A stretch of 64,000 nt of DNA, from the NCBI GenBank assembly GCA_965279005.1, contig CBDIHK010000026.1, forward strand, positions 372,001 to 436,000, read 5' to 3'. Source of the DNA: Planctobacterium sp965279005 (GTDB lineage Bacteria; Pseudomonadota; Gammaproteobacteria; Enterobacterales; Alteromonadaceae). How positions within the stretch are numbered: position 1 is the first letter of the stretch; the number at the start of each line of letters is the position of its first letter. A program made the position numbers and the translations under genes. Shown piece by piece: positions 34,443 to 43,864 of this stretch. The notes beneath the pieces were generated by a model that saw nothing but the letters and a program-made list of their open reading frames with translations, was not told the DNA's origin and searched no databases.

Positions 34443-36331
34443 TTAGTCTTTCAACAGCACAAGCAAATATTGTCAAATCTCCGATTGGTACTCCTATACA
34501 AATACTAGCCTCTGCTGGTTCAGGTAAAACAAGAGTATTGACTGAGCGAATTCGATTTATTCTGGAAAACACCAAAAAAGATAGGGTTATTGCCCTTACT
34601 TTTACTAATAAAGCTGCTGAAGAAATGCAGGAGCGATTAGTTGAAGTGGATGACATTGAAGATCGATCTTGGATTTCTACCGTTCACTCCGTTGCACAGA
34701 GAATATTGGAGCAATATGGGCATACCATCGGCTTACCTTCTGAGTTACACATTTACGACAGAGATAAAGACCGCATGGAAGTGTTTCTTCAATCACTAAG
34801 AGATGAAGGTGTCGATATTGATACGTATCTCAACATTGAAGATTCGAGAGAAAAGAAGAACCGCCAACAAGTCATGCAAAATTATATGGATACTTTTTCC
34901 ATTATAAAAAGGGAACTGTTAACACAAGACGAAGTAGATGAACGCTTTGGTGCAGAAAGTGGCGTTTGGAAAATTTATCAGGATTACCAAAATGCGTTGC
35001 TAGCAAGTGGTGGCATTGATTACGATGATATCCTCATCTACGCCCATAAATTACTACTGACCCAAGAATGGATTGCTGATTTATACCGCACAAAGTATAA
35101 GCATATTTGTGTGGATGAAGCGCAAGATCTTAACAAAGCTCAATACGAATTTATCAATGCTTTGTGTGGTGACAAAATTCAAAGCATCTTAATGGTGGGA
35201 GATCCTAATCAAATGATTTATGGGTTTAATGGTTCATCGGAAAAGTATCTCTTAACGAAATTTGTTGAAGATTATAAGCCTACTCAATACCAACTTACAG
35301 AAAATTATCGAAGCACAAAAGCGGTAATTAATGTTGCTAATAAAATCAAACCGCTTTCACAAACAGAACACGAAATGGCGTTAAATGGCGTGTTTCATAA
35401 GCAATCGAGTGACGATGAATATGTTGAAGCGCTATGGGTCGTTAATCAAATCAATGAGTTGTTAAAGTTGGGGGGACACCCAGAGATTGAAGGAAAAATA
35501 TCTCTTAAGAATATGGTTGTAATAGCAAGAAACCGATTCGTATTTAATGCTATTACTGAGAAGCTTGAGCAAGCGAATATACCTTACCATTTCAAAAAAG
35601 GTGAACGCCAAACAGAGCCGACCTCGCTATTTGGCAAAGTGCTCGATTATGCACTTCGTCTAAAATTAAATCCTAAAGATTGGGTTGATGGTAAAAAGCT
35701 ATGCGCTATTCTTAAAGTGACCCCACCCGATGATTGGGATAATGAAGACTATTTGAGTGTATGGGCAAACGATGTACTAAATTCAAAAATACTGTTTTCT
35801 GCTCTTCAATCAAAGCTGTTGACTCAAATACAGAATCTAGATGCTGATGAACCAAACATTCCAAAGTTTTACAAAGAACTCGTGGCTGAGCTTAATTTAT
35901 TAGCCAACGATGAAGCCTTAGAAGATAATAAACCGGAAATTGAACGTAGCTTAGCCGAGCTAGAAGAATTCAGAAATTCTTGGACTCGCTTCAAGTCTAA
36001 GGGGCTAGGTAATTCACTACAAGCATTTAGAAATGCTCTTGCTCTAGGGCAATTGGCAGAAACAGCTCAGGGAGAAGGAATAACACTTAGCACAGTTCAT
36101 ACGATGAAGGGACTGGAAAAGGACATTGTATTCCTAATTGGTATGGTTGAAGGCGTATTCCCTGACTATCGAGCCAAGACCGCACAAGAAATAGAAGAAG
36201 AAAAAAACAGCGCTTTTGTCGCAGTAACAAGAGCTAAAAGATGGCTTTATATCACTTATCCTCGAAAAAGGACGATGCCTTGGGGTGACATCAAGTTTCA
36301 GTCACCATCCCGATTTATAAAGGAACTATAA
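34439..36331 (+). CDS. UvrD/Rep-type SF1 helicase, Gabija GajB-like
   Basis: This 630-aa helicase carries all the SF1A motifs: Walker A ASAGSGKTRVL (about 26), Ia ALTFTNKAAEEM, II CVDEAQDLNKAQ (about 226), III LMVGDPNQMIYGF, IV TENYRSTKAVI, V STVHTMKGLEKDIVFL and VI VAVTRAKRWLYI. The start is the ATG overlapping the stop of the OLD gene (ATGA), not the GTG at 34427. Its partner relation to the OLD nuclease is that of GajB to GajA, although the known GajB is shorter (about 494 aa). The role would be to unwind or sense DNA and activate the nuclease. The hsdR gene follows after two bases. Confidence 0.88.
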   Translation: MISLSTAQANIVKSPIGTPIQILASAGSGKTRVLTERIRFILENTKKDRVIALTFTNKAAEEMQERLVEVDDIEDRSWISTVHSVAQRILEQYGHTIGLPSELHIYDRDKDRMEVFLQSLRDEGVDIDTYLNIEDSREKKNRQQVMQNYMDTFSIIKRELLTQDEVDERFGAESGVWKIYQDYQNALLASGGIDYDDILIYAHKLLLTQEWIADLYRTKYKHICVDEAQDLNKAQYEFINALCGDKIQSILMVGDPNQMIYGFNGSSEKYLLTKFVEDYKPTQYQLTENYRSTKAVINVANKIKPLSQTEHEMALNGVFHKQSSDDEYVEALWVVNQINELLKLGGHPEIEGKISLKNMVVIARNRFVFNAITEKLEQANIPYHFKKGERQTEPTSLFGKVLDYALRLKLNPKDWVDGKKLCAILKVTPPDDWDNEDYLSVWANDVLNSKILFSALQSKLLTQIQNLDADEPNIPKFYKELVAELNLLANDEALEDNKPEIERSLAELEEFRNSWTRFKSKGLGNSLQAFRNALALGQLAETAQGEGITLSTVHTMKGLEKDIVFLIGMVEGVFPDYRAKTAQEIEEEKNSAFVAVTRAKRWLYITYPRKRTMPWGDIKFQSPSRFIKEL

Positions 36332-36333
36332 AT

Positions 36334-39300
36334 ATGAGTAATGTCGGCCAGCTAGAACGTACTTCCCAAAATCGCTTGGTTAAGTTTTTCAAAGATCAAC
36401 TCAAGTACGACTATCTTGGTAATTGGGAGTATCGTGAAGGAAACAGCAATATAGAGAAAGAGCTGCTGACTAAATGGCTAAAAGGTCGTGGAACTTCTGA
36501 TGCGCTGATTACTCGCACATTACGACAACTTGATACTGCCGCAGCCCTTGGTGAAGGTAAAAAGCTCTTTGATGCAAACAAAGATGTTTATCGACTTCTG
36601 CGTTATGGCGTAAAAGAAAAAGAAGGAGCGGGTCAACTAAACCAGACCGTTTGGCTGATTGACTGGAAAAACCCGGAAGCCAATGACTTTGCCATTGCTG
36701 AAGAAGTCACCGTCAAAGGTGAACTGAAAAAACGCCCTGATATTGTTATCTACGTTAATGGCATTGCGCTGGGTGTGATTGAGCTAAAGCGTTCTTCCGT
36801 TTCTGTCAGTGAAGGTATTCGACAAAATTTAGACAATCAAAAGAAAGCCTTTATTCGCAACTTCTTTACCACCATGCAGCTCGTAATGGCGGGTAACGAT
36901 ACCCAAGGTGTCCGTTACGGCACGATTGAAACATCCGAAAAATATTACCTTGAATGGAAAGAATGCAGCGGTAAAGAAAACCCAAATCCTCTGCCAGCAA
37001 GCGATATAACAACAGAGAATTTACTCGATACACATATCGCGCAATTATGTGATAAGAAGCGGTTCCTGCAACTTATTCACGACTTTATTGTGTTTGACGC
37101 TGGCGTGAAGAAAACATGCCGACATAACCAATACTTTGGTATCCAAGCTGCGCAGAAACACGTTAAAACCCACGATGATGGCATTATTTGGCACACGCAA
37201 GGTTCTGGCAAAAGCTTAACGATGGTTTGGCTTGCCAAGTGGATACGTGAAAATGTGACGGATTCACGGGTGCTTATTGTTACTGACCGAACCGAATTAG
37301 ACGAACAAATAGAAAAAGTATTCTCTGGTGTTGATGAGGAGATATATCGCACCAAAAGCGGACGGGATTTGGTGGCAACGCTTAATCAACCCAACCCTTG
37401 GTTATTCTGCTCACTGGTACATAAGTTTGGTCGAAATGGCGAAGCCGTTACTGAAGAAGAGGATGATGAAGCAACAAAAGACTACCTTGAAGCTTTAACT
37501 AAAAACTTACCGAGTGACTTTGCGGCTAAGGGTAATTTGTTTGTATTTGTGGATGAGTGCCACCGAACTCAGTCCGGTAAGTTACATGAAGCGATGAAAG
37601 CGATCTTACCTGAAGCCATGTTTATCGGTTTTACGGGTACGCCACTGATGAAAAAGGATAAGAAGAAGTCCTTAGAGGTTTTTGGCCCGTATATCCACAC
37701 CTACAAGTTTGACGAAGCCGTCAGTGACGGCGTGGTGCTAGACCTGCGTTATGAAGCACGAGATATTGATCAACACTTAACTTCAGAGAAAAAAGTAGAC
37801 CAATGGTTTGAAGCTAAAACCAAAGGGCTATCTAATCTTGCCAAAATCCAGCTCAAGCAAAAATGGGGCACGATGCAAAAGGTGCTCTCTAGCAAATCTC
37901 GTTTAGAGCAAATTGTTAGCGATATTTTGATGGATATGGAAATCAAGCCTGCGTTGATGTCAGGCAGGGGTAATGCCATGTTGGTGTGTGCCAGCGTCCA
38001 TCAAGCGTGTGTAGTTTATGATTTGTTCAGTAAAACTGACCTTGCTGGTAAATGTGCAGTGGTAACCAGTTATCACCCTGCTGCAAGCTCTATTAAAGGT
38101 GAAGAGTCAGGTGAAGGGTTAACTGAAAAGCTTTTCAAATATGATACCTACCGCAAGATGCTGGCGGAGTACTTCGAGCAAAGTGAAGAAGAAGCTGCCA
38201 AGCGTGTTGAAGAGTTTGAGAAAGCCGTAAAGAAACGCTTTATCGATGAGCCGGGGCAAATGCGTCTGCTTATCGTTGTTGATAAACTCTTAACAGGCTT
38301 TGATGCACCCTCTGCAACTTACCTGTATATCGATAAAAAGATGGCTGATCATAACCTGTTCCAAGCGATCTGCCGAGTAAATAGGCTTGATGGTGAAGAT
38401 AAAGAATACGATTACATCATCGACTACAAAGACTTGTTCCGCTCTCTCGACAAAGCTATTACAGATTACACAGCCGAAGCATTTGATGGGTATGACGCTG
38501 ATGACGTAAAAGGACTTTTAAAAGATCGATTACAAGAGTCTCGCACCGATCTTGACAATGCATTGGAAGCTGTAAGGGCATTATGTGAACCAGTAAAAGC
38601 GCCCAGAGATACACAAGATTTCATCCACTATTTTTGTGGCGTGTCTGGTGTTGAATCTAAAGACGAAAATGAGCGCATGGAAAAAGAAGCACTACGCTTA
38701 ACGCTCTATCAATCGGTAGCTAAGCTAATTCGCGCTTATACCAACCTTGCAAATGAAATGGAACAGGCGGGCTACACCATTGAAGAAGCCGAGAACATAA
38801 AGAAAGAAGTCGCTTACTTTGAAAAGGTTCGTGATGAGGTAAAACTCGCCAGTGGCGATTTACTTGAAATGAAACGTTTTGAACCCGCAATGCGTCATCT
38901 ATTGGATATGTATATTCGTGCAGATGGCAGTGAATCGCTGATGGACTTTGAAGAACTAGGTTTAATTGACTTGGTGGTGAATAATAATGGTAAAGGGCTG
39001 GAGTCTTTACCCGAAAGCTTGCGTGATAATGAAGAGGCAATGGCAGAAGCTATTGAGAACAACGTAAGGAAAACCATCGTTGATGAAAACCCAGTAAACC
39101 CCAAATACTTTGACAGTATGGCAACGTTGCTTGATGAGATCATCAAGCAACGCAGAGAAGAAGCTATTAATTATCAAGAATATCTTGAACAAATTAAGGC
39201 TCTGGCGAAGAAAGTTGTTAACCCAACCGAAAATAGCTCACAAAGCTACCCTGTGTCTGTTGATACACCAGCCAAACAAGCAATTTATGACAACTTTGGC

Positions 39301-39483
39301 AATGATGAAGTACTCACAACTAAAATTGATACCGCTGTTCGTTACACTAAAAAAGCCGATTGGCTTGGTGATAGATTTAAAGAACGTGAGATAGCCAATG
39401 CAGTGCGAGAAGAAGCGGCAGGTTATGATGTAGATATTGTTGATGTGATGGAGCTAATTAAGGCTCAGAAGGAATATCATTAG
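36334..39483 (+). CDS. hsdR: Type I restriction system, endonuclease/translocase subunit
   Basis: This 1049-aa protein has the N-terminal HSDR_N nuclease domain with the PD-(D/E)xK motif (RPDIVIYVNG ... GVIELKRSS, residues about 133-153) and an SF2 motor: Walker A WHTQGSGKSLTM (290), II FVDECHRTQ (407), III GFTGTPLM, and later LLTGFDAPSATYLYID and QAICRVNR. It translocates and cuts unmodified DNA in complex with HsdM and HsdS. It begins two bases after the helicase stop, and its stop TAG shares a base with the GTG of the next gene. The R subunit is thus translated from the same message as the embedded OLD/UvrD pair. Confidence 0.95.
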   Translation: MSNVGQLERTSQNRLVKFFKDQLKYDYLGNWEYREGNSNIEKELLTKWLKGRGTSDALITRTLRQLDTAAALGEGKKLFDANKDVYRLLRYGVKEKEGAGQLNQTVWLIDWKNPEANDFAIAEEVTVKGELKKRPDIVIYVNGIALGVIELKRSSVSVSEGIRQNLDNQKKAFIRNFFTTMQLVMAGNDTQGVRYGTIETSEKYYLEWKECSGKENPNPLPASDITTENLLDTHIAQLCDKKRFLQLIHDFIVFDAGVKKTCRHNQYFGIQAAQKHVKTHDDGIIWHTQGSGKSLTMVWLAKWIRENVTDSRVLIVTDRTELDEQIEKVFSGVDEEIYRTKSGRDLVATLNQPNPWLFCSLVHKFGRNGEAVTEEEDDEATKDYLEALTKNLPSDFAAKGNLFVFVDECHRTQSGKLHEAMKAILPEAMFIGFTGTPLMKKDKKKSLEVFGPYIHTYKFDEAVSDGVVLDLRYEARDIDQHLTSEKKVDQWFEAKTKGLSNLAKIQLKQKWGTMQKVLSSKSRLEQIVSDILMDMEIKPALMSGRGNAMLVCASVHQACVVYDLFSKTDLAGKCAVVTSYHPAASSIKGEESGEGLTEKLFKYDTYRKMLAEYFEQSEEEAAKRVEEFEKAVKKRFIDEPGQMRLLIVVDKLLTGFDAPSATYLYIDKKMADHNLFQAICRVNRLDGEDKEYDYIIDYKDLFRSLDKAITDYTAEAFDGYDADDVKGLLKDRLQESRTDLDNALEAVRALCEPVKAPRDTQDFIHYFCGVSGVESKDENERMEKEALRLTLYQSVAKLIRAYTNLANEMEQAGYTIEEAENIKKEVAYFEKVRDEVKLASGDLLEMKRFEPAMRHLLDMYIRADGSESLMDFEELGLIDLVVNNNGKGLESLPESLRDNEEAMAEAIENNVRKTIVDENPVNPKYFDSMATLLDEIIKQRREEAINYQEYLEQIKALAKKVVNPTENSSQSYPVSVDTPAKQAIYDNFGNDEVLTTKIDTAVRYTKKADWLGDRFKEREIANAVREEAAGYDVDIVDVMELIKAQKEYH

Positions 39484-40229
39484 TGCGCCATACTAAAAGT
39501 AATGCTCAAAGTATTGAAGTAGTTCGCATTGGTGAAATCAATGTTGAGCTAAATCGCAGAGCTATCAAAAACATTCACCTAAGCGTACTACCGCCAAATG
39601 GCAAAGTTCGATTGTCTATTCCCAATGATACGAGCGAACAAAAGATCAGGCTAGCTATTGTCAATAAGCTTGCTTGGATCAAAAAGCAGCAAGTTGACTT
39701 TGCAAGTCAAGCACGTCAATCAGTACGTGAAATGGTAAATGGTGAATGCCATTACGTATGGGGTAAAAAACACCGCTTAAAACTTGTTGAAGCGCGAGGT
39801 AAGTACAGGGTTACTGCAAAAGGAAATGGCAAGTTAGAACTTGCGGTTGCAGATCGCACATCAGCGGACAATAAGCTTAAATTATTAAACCGCTTTTATC
39901 GCGATGAAATGCAGCGCTCATTAGAAAAGTTATTGCCCCAATGGGAGAAGAAACTAGGTGTAAACGCTGGCTCTCTCAACATCAAAAAGATGAAAACCAA
40001 ATGGGGAAGCTGCAATATCCAAGCTAAACGTATTTGGCTAAACCTCGAACTTGCTAAGAAGCCACCAGAATGCATGGAGTTCATATTAGCCCATGAGTTA
40101 GTTCACCTTTTAGAGCGTCACCACAACGACAGATTCCGCTCTCTCATGGACAAGCATATGCCCAACTGGCGTGAGCGCAGGGACTTACTAAATAGCTTGC
40201 CTCTGGCCTATGAGGATTGGAGTTATTAA
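39483..40229 (+). CDS. YgjP-like zinc metallopeptidase (DUF45), restriction-associated
   Basis: The 248-aa product has the M48/YgjP signature: WGSCNIQAKRIWLNLEL (about 177-193), then the zinc motif HELVH (204-208) and a third ligand in HHNDRFRSLMDKH. Proteins of this group often sit at the end of type I restriction operons, next to hsdR, with an unclear role. It starts with GTG at 39483, one base overlapping the hsdR stop, so it belongs to the operon. A strong terminator follows. A role in turnover of restriction subunits is conceivable, but that is inference. Confidence 0.92.
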   Translation: MRHTKSNAQSIEVVRIGEINVELNRRAIKNIHLSVLPPNGKVRLSIPNDTSEQKIRLAIVNKLAWIKKQQVDFASQARQSVREMVNGECHYVWGKKHRLKLVEARGKYRVTAKGNGKLELAVADRTSADNKLKLLNRFYRDEMQRSLEKLLPQWEKKLGVNAGSLNIKKMKTKWGSCNIQAKRIWLNLELAKKPPECMEFILAHELVHLLERHHNDRFRSLMDKHMPNWRERRDLLNSLPLAYEDWSY

Positions 40230-40235
40230 CCCAAC

Positions 40236-40266
40236 AAAAAAGCGGATCTGTATAGACCCGCTTTTT
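40236..40266. terminator. Bidirectional intrinsic terminator
   Basis: AAAAAGCGG-A-TCT pairs with AGA-C-CCGCTTTTT around a GTAT loop, with A-runs before and T-runs after the stem. It lies just past the metallopeptidase stop and before the gcvP stop on the other strand, so it serves both convergent units and marks the right edge of the island. Confidence 0.85.
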
Positions 40267-40315
40267 TAAACCCAATTAAGTCAACACAAACTTAATCTGG
40301 GTATGGCATTACCCA

Positions 40316-43216
40316 TCACTCTTCCCTATACACATCCACGCTTGGGCAGGAGCAGACTAGGTTGCGGTCGCCGTAGACGTCGTCGATGCGGTTGACGGTG
40401 GGCCAGAATTTGTTTCTGGCGACTTCTGGGGCTGGATAGGCCGCGAGCTGGCGGTCGTAGCTGCGGTTCCATTCTGGGTCGCAGATATCGGCAAGCGTGT
40501 GCGGGGCGTTGGCCAGCGGGTTGTCTTGTGCGTCCCATTCGCCGGATTCCACCTTGGCGATTTCTTCGCGGATACCGATCATGGCGTCGCAGAAGCGGTC
40601 TAGCTCGGCTTTGGCTTCTGATTCAGTGGGTTCGATCATCAGGGTGCCAGCCACTGGGAAGCTCATGGTGGGTGCGTGGAAACCGTAGTCGTTTAGGCGC
40701 TTGGCCACGTCTAGCTCGGTCACGCCAGAGGCTTCTTTTAGCGGGCGCAAGTCGATAATACATTCGTGGGCAACCCGGTCGTTACGGCCGCGGTAAAGCA
40801 CTTCAAAGTGGCCGTCCAAACGCTTCGCGATGTAATTGGCGCTTAACATTGCCACTTCGGTGGCCTGTTTTAAGCCTTCGCTACCCATCATGCGGATGTA
40901 CATGTAGCTGATCGGCAGGATCGAGGCACTGCCCCAAGGCGCAGCGGATACAGCGCCATTGCCTTTGGTGGTCTCATTGACTGTCACCACTTTGTGGTCT
41001 GGTAAAAACGGCGCCAAGTGGGCTTTAACGCCAATCGGTCCCATGCCTGGGCCACCACCGCCGTGTGGGATACAGAAAGTTTTGTGCAGGTTAAGGTGCG
41101 ACACGTCAGAGCCAATCAAACCCGGTGAGGTAATGCCTACCTGGGCATTCATGTTGGCACCGTCCATATACACCTGGCCGCCGTAGCTATGCACTATTTC
41201 GCAAACTTCTTGGATAGTTTCTTCATAGACGCCGTGGGTAGATGGGTAAGTCACCATGATGCAGGACAGGTTGTCACCCACTTCCGCCGCTTTGGCTTTT
41301 AGGTCGGCCATATCAATGTTGCCGTCTTTGTCACAATCAACCACTACCACTTTTAAGCCAACCATGTTGGCAGAGGCTGGGTTGGTGCCGTGGGCAGAGC
41401 TTGGGATCAAGCAGATATCGCGGTGTTCTTCGCCGCGGCTAGCGTGGTACTTGGTAATGGCAATCAAACCGGCGTATTCACCTTGGGCACCGGAATTGGG
41501 CTGCATAGAGATATTGTCGTAGCCCGTGATGTCAATTAACCAGTCGCCCAGTTCGTTGATCATTTGCTGGTAGCCTTGCGCTTGATCCAGCGGCGCAAAT
41601 GGGTGGATGCTGCCAAACTCTGGCCAGGTCACCGGGATCATCTCGGCGGTGGCGTTGAGCTTCATGGTACAGGAGCCCAGTGAAATCATAGAGTGGTTCA
41701 GTGCCAAGTCTTTGTTTTCCAATGACTTGATATAGCGCAGCATCTCGGTTTCTGAGTGGTACGAGTTAAATACCTCGTTTTCCAGGATGGCACTGCTACG
41801 GCGTAGCTCTTCTGGAATAGAGTTAGGGCCATTGCTGACGATACGGGCATCCAAGGCACCCACTTCCAATCCATGGTTATTGCCACAGAACACCTCGAAC
41901 AGGTCGGCAATATGTGCGCGGGTAGTGGTTTCATCAAAGCTGACACCCAGCATACCGTCGATATCGGTACGCAAGTTGATTTGCTTGGCCTCGGCTGCGG
42001 TAATCAAATCGGCTTTTTTGTCACCCACCTTGATGGTGATGGTGTCAAACCAGGTATCATGCGCTAGCTCAAAACCTTTTTCGGTAAGGCCAGCGGCCAA
42101 AATGTCGGTAAAGCGGTTAATGCGCGAGGCAATAGTTTTTAAGCCTTCTGGGCCGTGGTAAACGGCGTAGAACGAGGCCATATTGGCCAGCAACACCTGT
42201 GCGGTACAAATGTTGGAATTGGCCTTTTCGCGGCGGATATGCTGTTCACGGGTTTGCAGCGCCATGCGCAAGGCGTTGCGGCCACGGGTATCTTTGGAAA
42301 CACCAATAATACGGCCAGGCAAGGAGCGTTTGAATTTGTCACGGGTGGCAAAGAAGGCCGCGTGTGGGCCACCGTAGCCCATAGGCACACCAAAGCGCTG
42401 GGCAGAGCCTAGGACAACGTCGGCACCCAGCTCACCGGGCGATTTTAACAGTACCAAGGACATGATGTCGGCAGCTACCGCCACCACGGCTTTGTTCGCT
42501 TGCAAGGCAGCAATTAAATCAGAAACATCGCTGATTTCACCTTGGGTGCCAGGGTATTGCAACAAGGCACCAAAACAATCGGTAGCAGTGGCTTCATTTG
42601 CGTTACCCACTACCACTTCAAAACCAAACATATCAGCACGGGCACTGACTACGTCGATGGTTTGTGGGTGCACGTTGTCGGCGATAAAGAAGGTATTGCA
42701 TTTTTTGTTTTTGGAAACCCGCTTGGCCAGGCCCATGGCTTCGGCAGCGGCGGTGGCTTCATCCAACAATGAGGCAGAGGCCAGCTCCATACCGGTCAAA
42801 TCCAAGGTCACCTGCTGGAAGTTCAACAAGGCTTCTAAACGGCCTTGGGCAATTTCCGGCTGGTATGGCGTGTAGGCGGTGTACCAACCTGGGTTTTCCA
42901 ACACGTTACGCAAAATTACGTTGGGCACCAAGGTATCGCTGTAGCCCATACCGATATGGGAGCGGAATACTTTGTTTTTGGCGGCAACCGATTTTAGGTA
43001 GGCCAAGGCTTCTGCTTCGGTCTGGCTTTCCCCGACTTTCAACGGTTCAGGCAAACGGATGGATCCAGGCACCGTTTGTTGCATCAAATCGTCCAAAGAC
43101 TCTGCGCCCACCAAGGCCAGCATTTCTGCCATTTCAGCCTCACTCGGTCCTATGTGACGGCGTACAAAATCTTGTTTCTGTTCAAGTTGTGATAAAGAAA
43201 GGGGGTGATTTGCCAT
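40316..43216 (-). CDS. gcvP: Glycine dehydrogenase (decarboxylating), P-protein
   Basis: This 966-aa protein is the full-length, single-chain P-protein of the glycine cleavage system. It decarboxylates glycine with pyridoxal phosphate and passes the aminomethyl group to the lipoyl arm of GcvH. The cofactor lysine lies in NLHKTFCIPHGGGGPG (about residue 710). The N-terminal half begins FVRRHIGPSEAEMAEML and has FIGMGYSDT-like SHIGMGYSDTLVPN; the C-terminal half has NHSMISLGSCTMKLNAT. It is the last gene of gcvT-gcvH-gcvP on the reverse strand. A REP-like repeat cluster separates it from gcvH. No lpd gene is nearby. Confidence 0.98.
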   Translation of the reverse strand: MANHPLSLSQLEQKQDFVRRHIGPSEAEMAEMLALVGAESLDDLMQQTVPGSIRLPEPLKVGESQTEAEALAYLKSVAAKNKVFRSHIGMGYSDTLVPNVILRNVLENPGWYTAYTPYQPEIAQGRLEALLNFQQVTLDLTGMELASASLLDEATAAAEAMGLAKRVSKNKKCNTFFIADNVHPQTIDVVSARADMFGFEVVVGNANEATATDCFGALLQYPGTQGEISDVSDLIAALQANKAVVAVAADIMSLVLLKSPGELGADVVLGSAQRFGVPMGYGGPHAAFFATRDKFKRSLPGRIIGVSKDTRGRNALRMALQTREQHIRREKANSNICTAQVLLANMASFYAVYHGPEGLKTIASRINRFTDILAAGLTEKGFELAHDTWFDTITIKVGDKKADLITAAEAKQINLRTDIDGMLGVSFDETTTRAHIADLFEVFCGNNHGLEVGALDARIVSNGPNSIPEELRRSSAILENEVFNSYHSETEMLRYIKSLENKDLALNHSMISLGSCTMKLNATAEMIPVTWPEFGSIHPFAPLDQAQGYQQMINELGDWLIDITGYDNISMQPNSGAQGEYAGLIAITKYHASRGEEHRDICLIPSSAHGTNPASANMVGLKVVVVDCDKDGNIDMADLKAKAAEVGDNLSCIMVTYPSTHGVYEETIQEVCEIVHSYGGQVYMDGANMNAQVGITSPGLIGSDVSHLNLHKTFCIPHGGGGPGMGPIGVKAHLAPFLPDHKVVTVNETTKGNGAVSAAPWGSASILPISYMYIRMMGSEGLKQATEVAMLSANYIAKRLDGHFEVLYRGRNDRVAHECIIDLRPLKEASGVTELDVAKRLNDYGFHAPTMSFPVAGTLMIEPTESEAKAELDRFCDAMIGIREEIAKVESGEWDAQDNPLANAPHTLADICDPEWNRSYDRQLAAYPAPEVARNKFWPTVNRIDDVYGDRNLVCSCPSVDVYREE

Positions 43217-43250
43217 GATTAAATTCAGTTTCCAGGTAGTGCAAAGGGAA

Positions 43251-43400
43251 TTTCAAAGGGGTCAGGTTCGTTTGATTGGAGAAAATTTCAAAGGGGTCAG
43301 GTTCGTTTGAATGGGTATAGGTCGTTAAAAGAACATGTCTGATTGAATCATAACAATCAAACGAACCTGACCCCTTTGAAGAAAATGGCCCCTTTGAAAA
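43251..43400. repeat. REP-like repeat cluster between gcvH and gcvP
   Basis: Two direct copies beginning TTTCAAAGGGGTCAGGTTCG lie at 43251-43278 and 43286-43310. An inverted copy at 43354-43380 (ends CCTGACCCCTTTGAA) and a truncated inverted copy at 43386-43400 follow. The direct and inverted copies can fold into a long hairpin in the gcv message. Related AAGGGGTCAG sequences occur at 53381, 54790 and 56495. Confidence 0.8.
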
Positions 43401-43403
43401 AAG

Positions 43404-43793
43404 TTATTCGTCGTCGATGCTTTGCTCGTAACCTTCTGCGTCGAGCAAGGCTTCAACTTCTGATTCGTCTTCCGCTTTGATACGGAACAACCAGCCGTCA
43501 CCGTAAGGGTCGGAGTTGACCAATTCAGGTGAATCTTCCAAGTCTTCGTTAACAGCAACAACTTCGCCACCGATAGGCGCATAGACGTCAGATGCCGCTT
43601 TTACCGACTCAGCTACCGCCACGTCGTCGCCTGCATTGACTTCAGAGCCTTCGTCCGGCAGCTCTACAAATACCATGTCGCCAAGCAACTCTTGGGCATG
43701 CTCAGTAATACCAACGGTGTAAGTACCATCGCCTTCTGGGCGCACCCATTCGTGGGATGCGCTGTAACGGAGTTCAGCGGGAATGTTGCTCAT
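43404..43793 (-). CDS. gcvH: Glycine cleavage system H-protein
   Basis: The 129-aa product is the lipoyl carrier of the glycine cleavage system. The lipoylated lysine is Lys65 in AVAESVKAASD. The family core is seen as HEWVRPEGDGTYTVGITEHAQ and GDMVFVELPDEG, with PYGDGWLFRI near the end. It shuttles the aminomethyl group from GcvP to GcvT. It lies 71 bases after gcvT and 187 bases before gcvP, the latter gap being filled with REP-like repeats. Confidence 0.97.
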   Translation of the reverse strand: MSNIPAELRYSASHEWVRPEGDGTYTVGITEHAQELLGDMVFVELPDEGSEVNAGDDVAVAESVKAASDVYAPIGGEVVAVNEDLEDSPELVNSDPYGDGWLFRIKAEDESEVEALLDAEGYEQSIDDE

Positions 43794-43864
43794 CTTGTAT
43801 CCTCAGAAAAAAGTTAATAATTTTATAATTTGGTTCGGGTCAGCCTACCCTATACGGCGCGAGA

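Noticed and set aside
26745..40229. Prophage or integrative element as the carrier of the island
   Set aside because: No integrase, phage structural gene or attachment-site repeat was seen at the edges; only an IS on the left and a terminator on the right.
43251..43400. CRISPR-like direct repeats between gcvH and gcvP
   Set aside because: There are only two direct copies plus inverted ones, spaced by a few bases, as in REP clusters.
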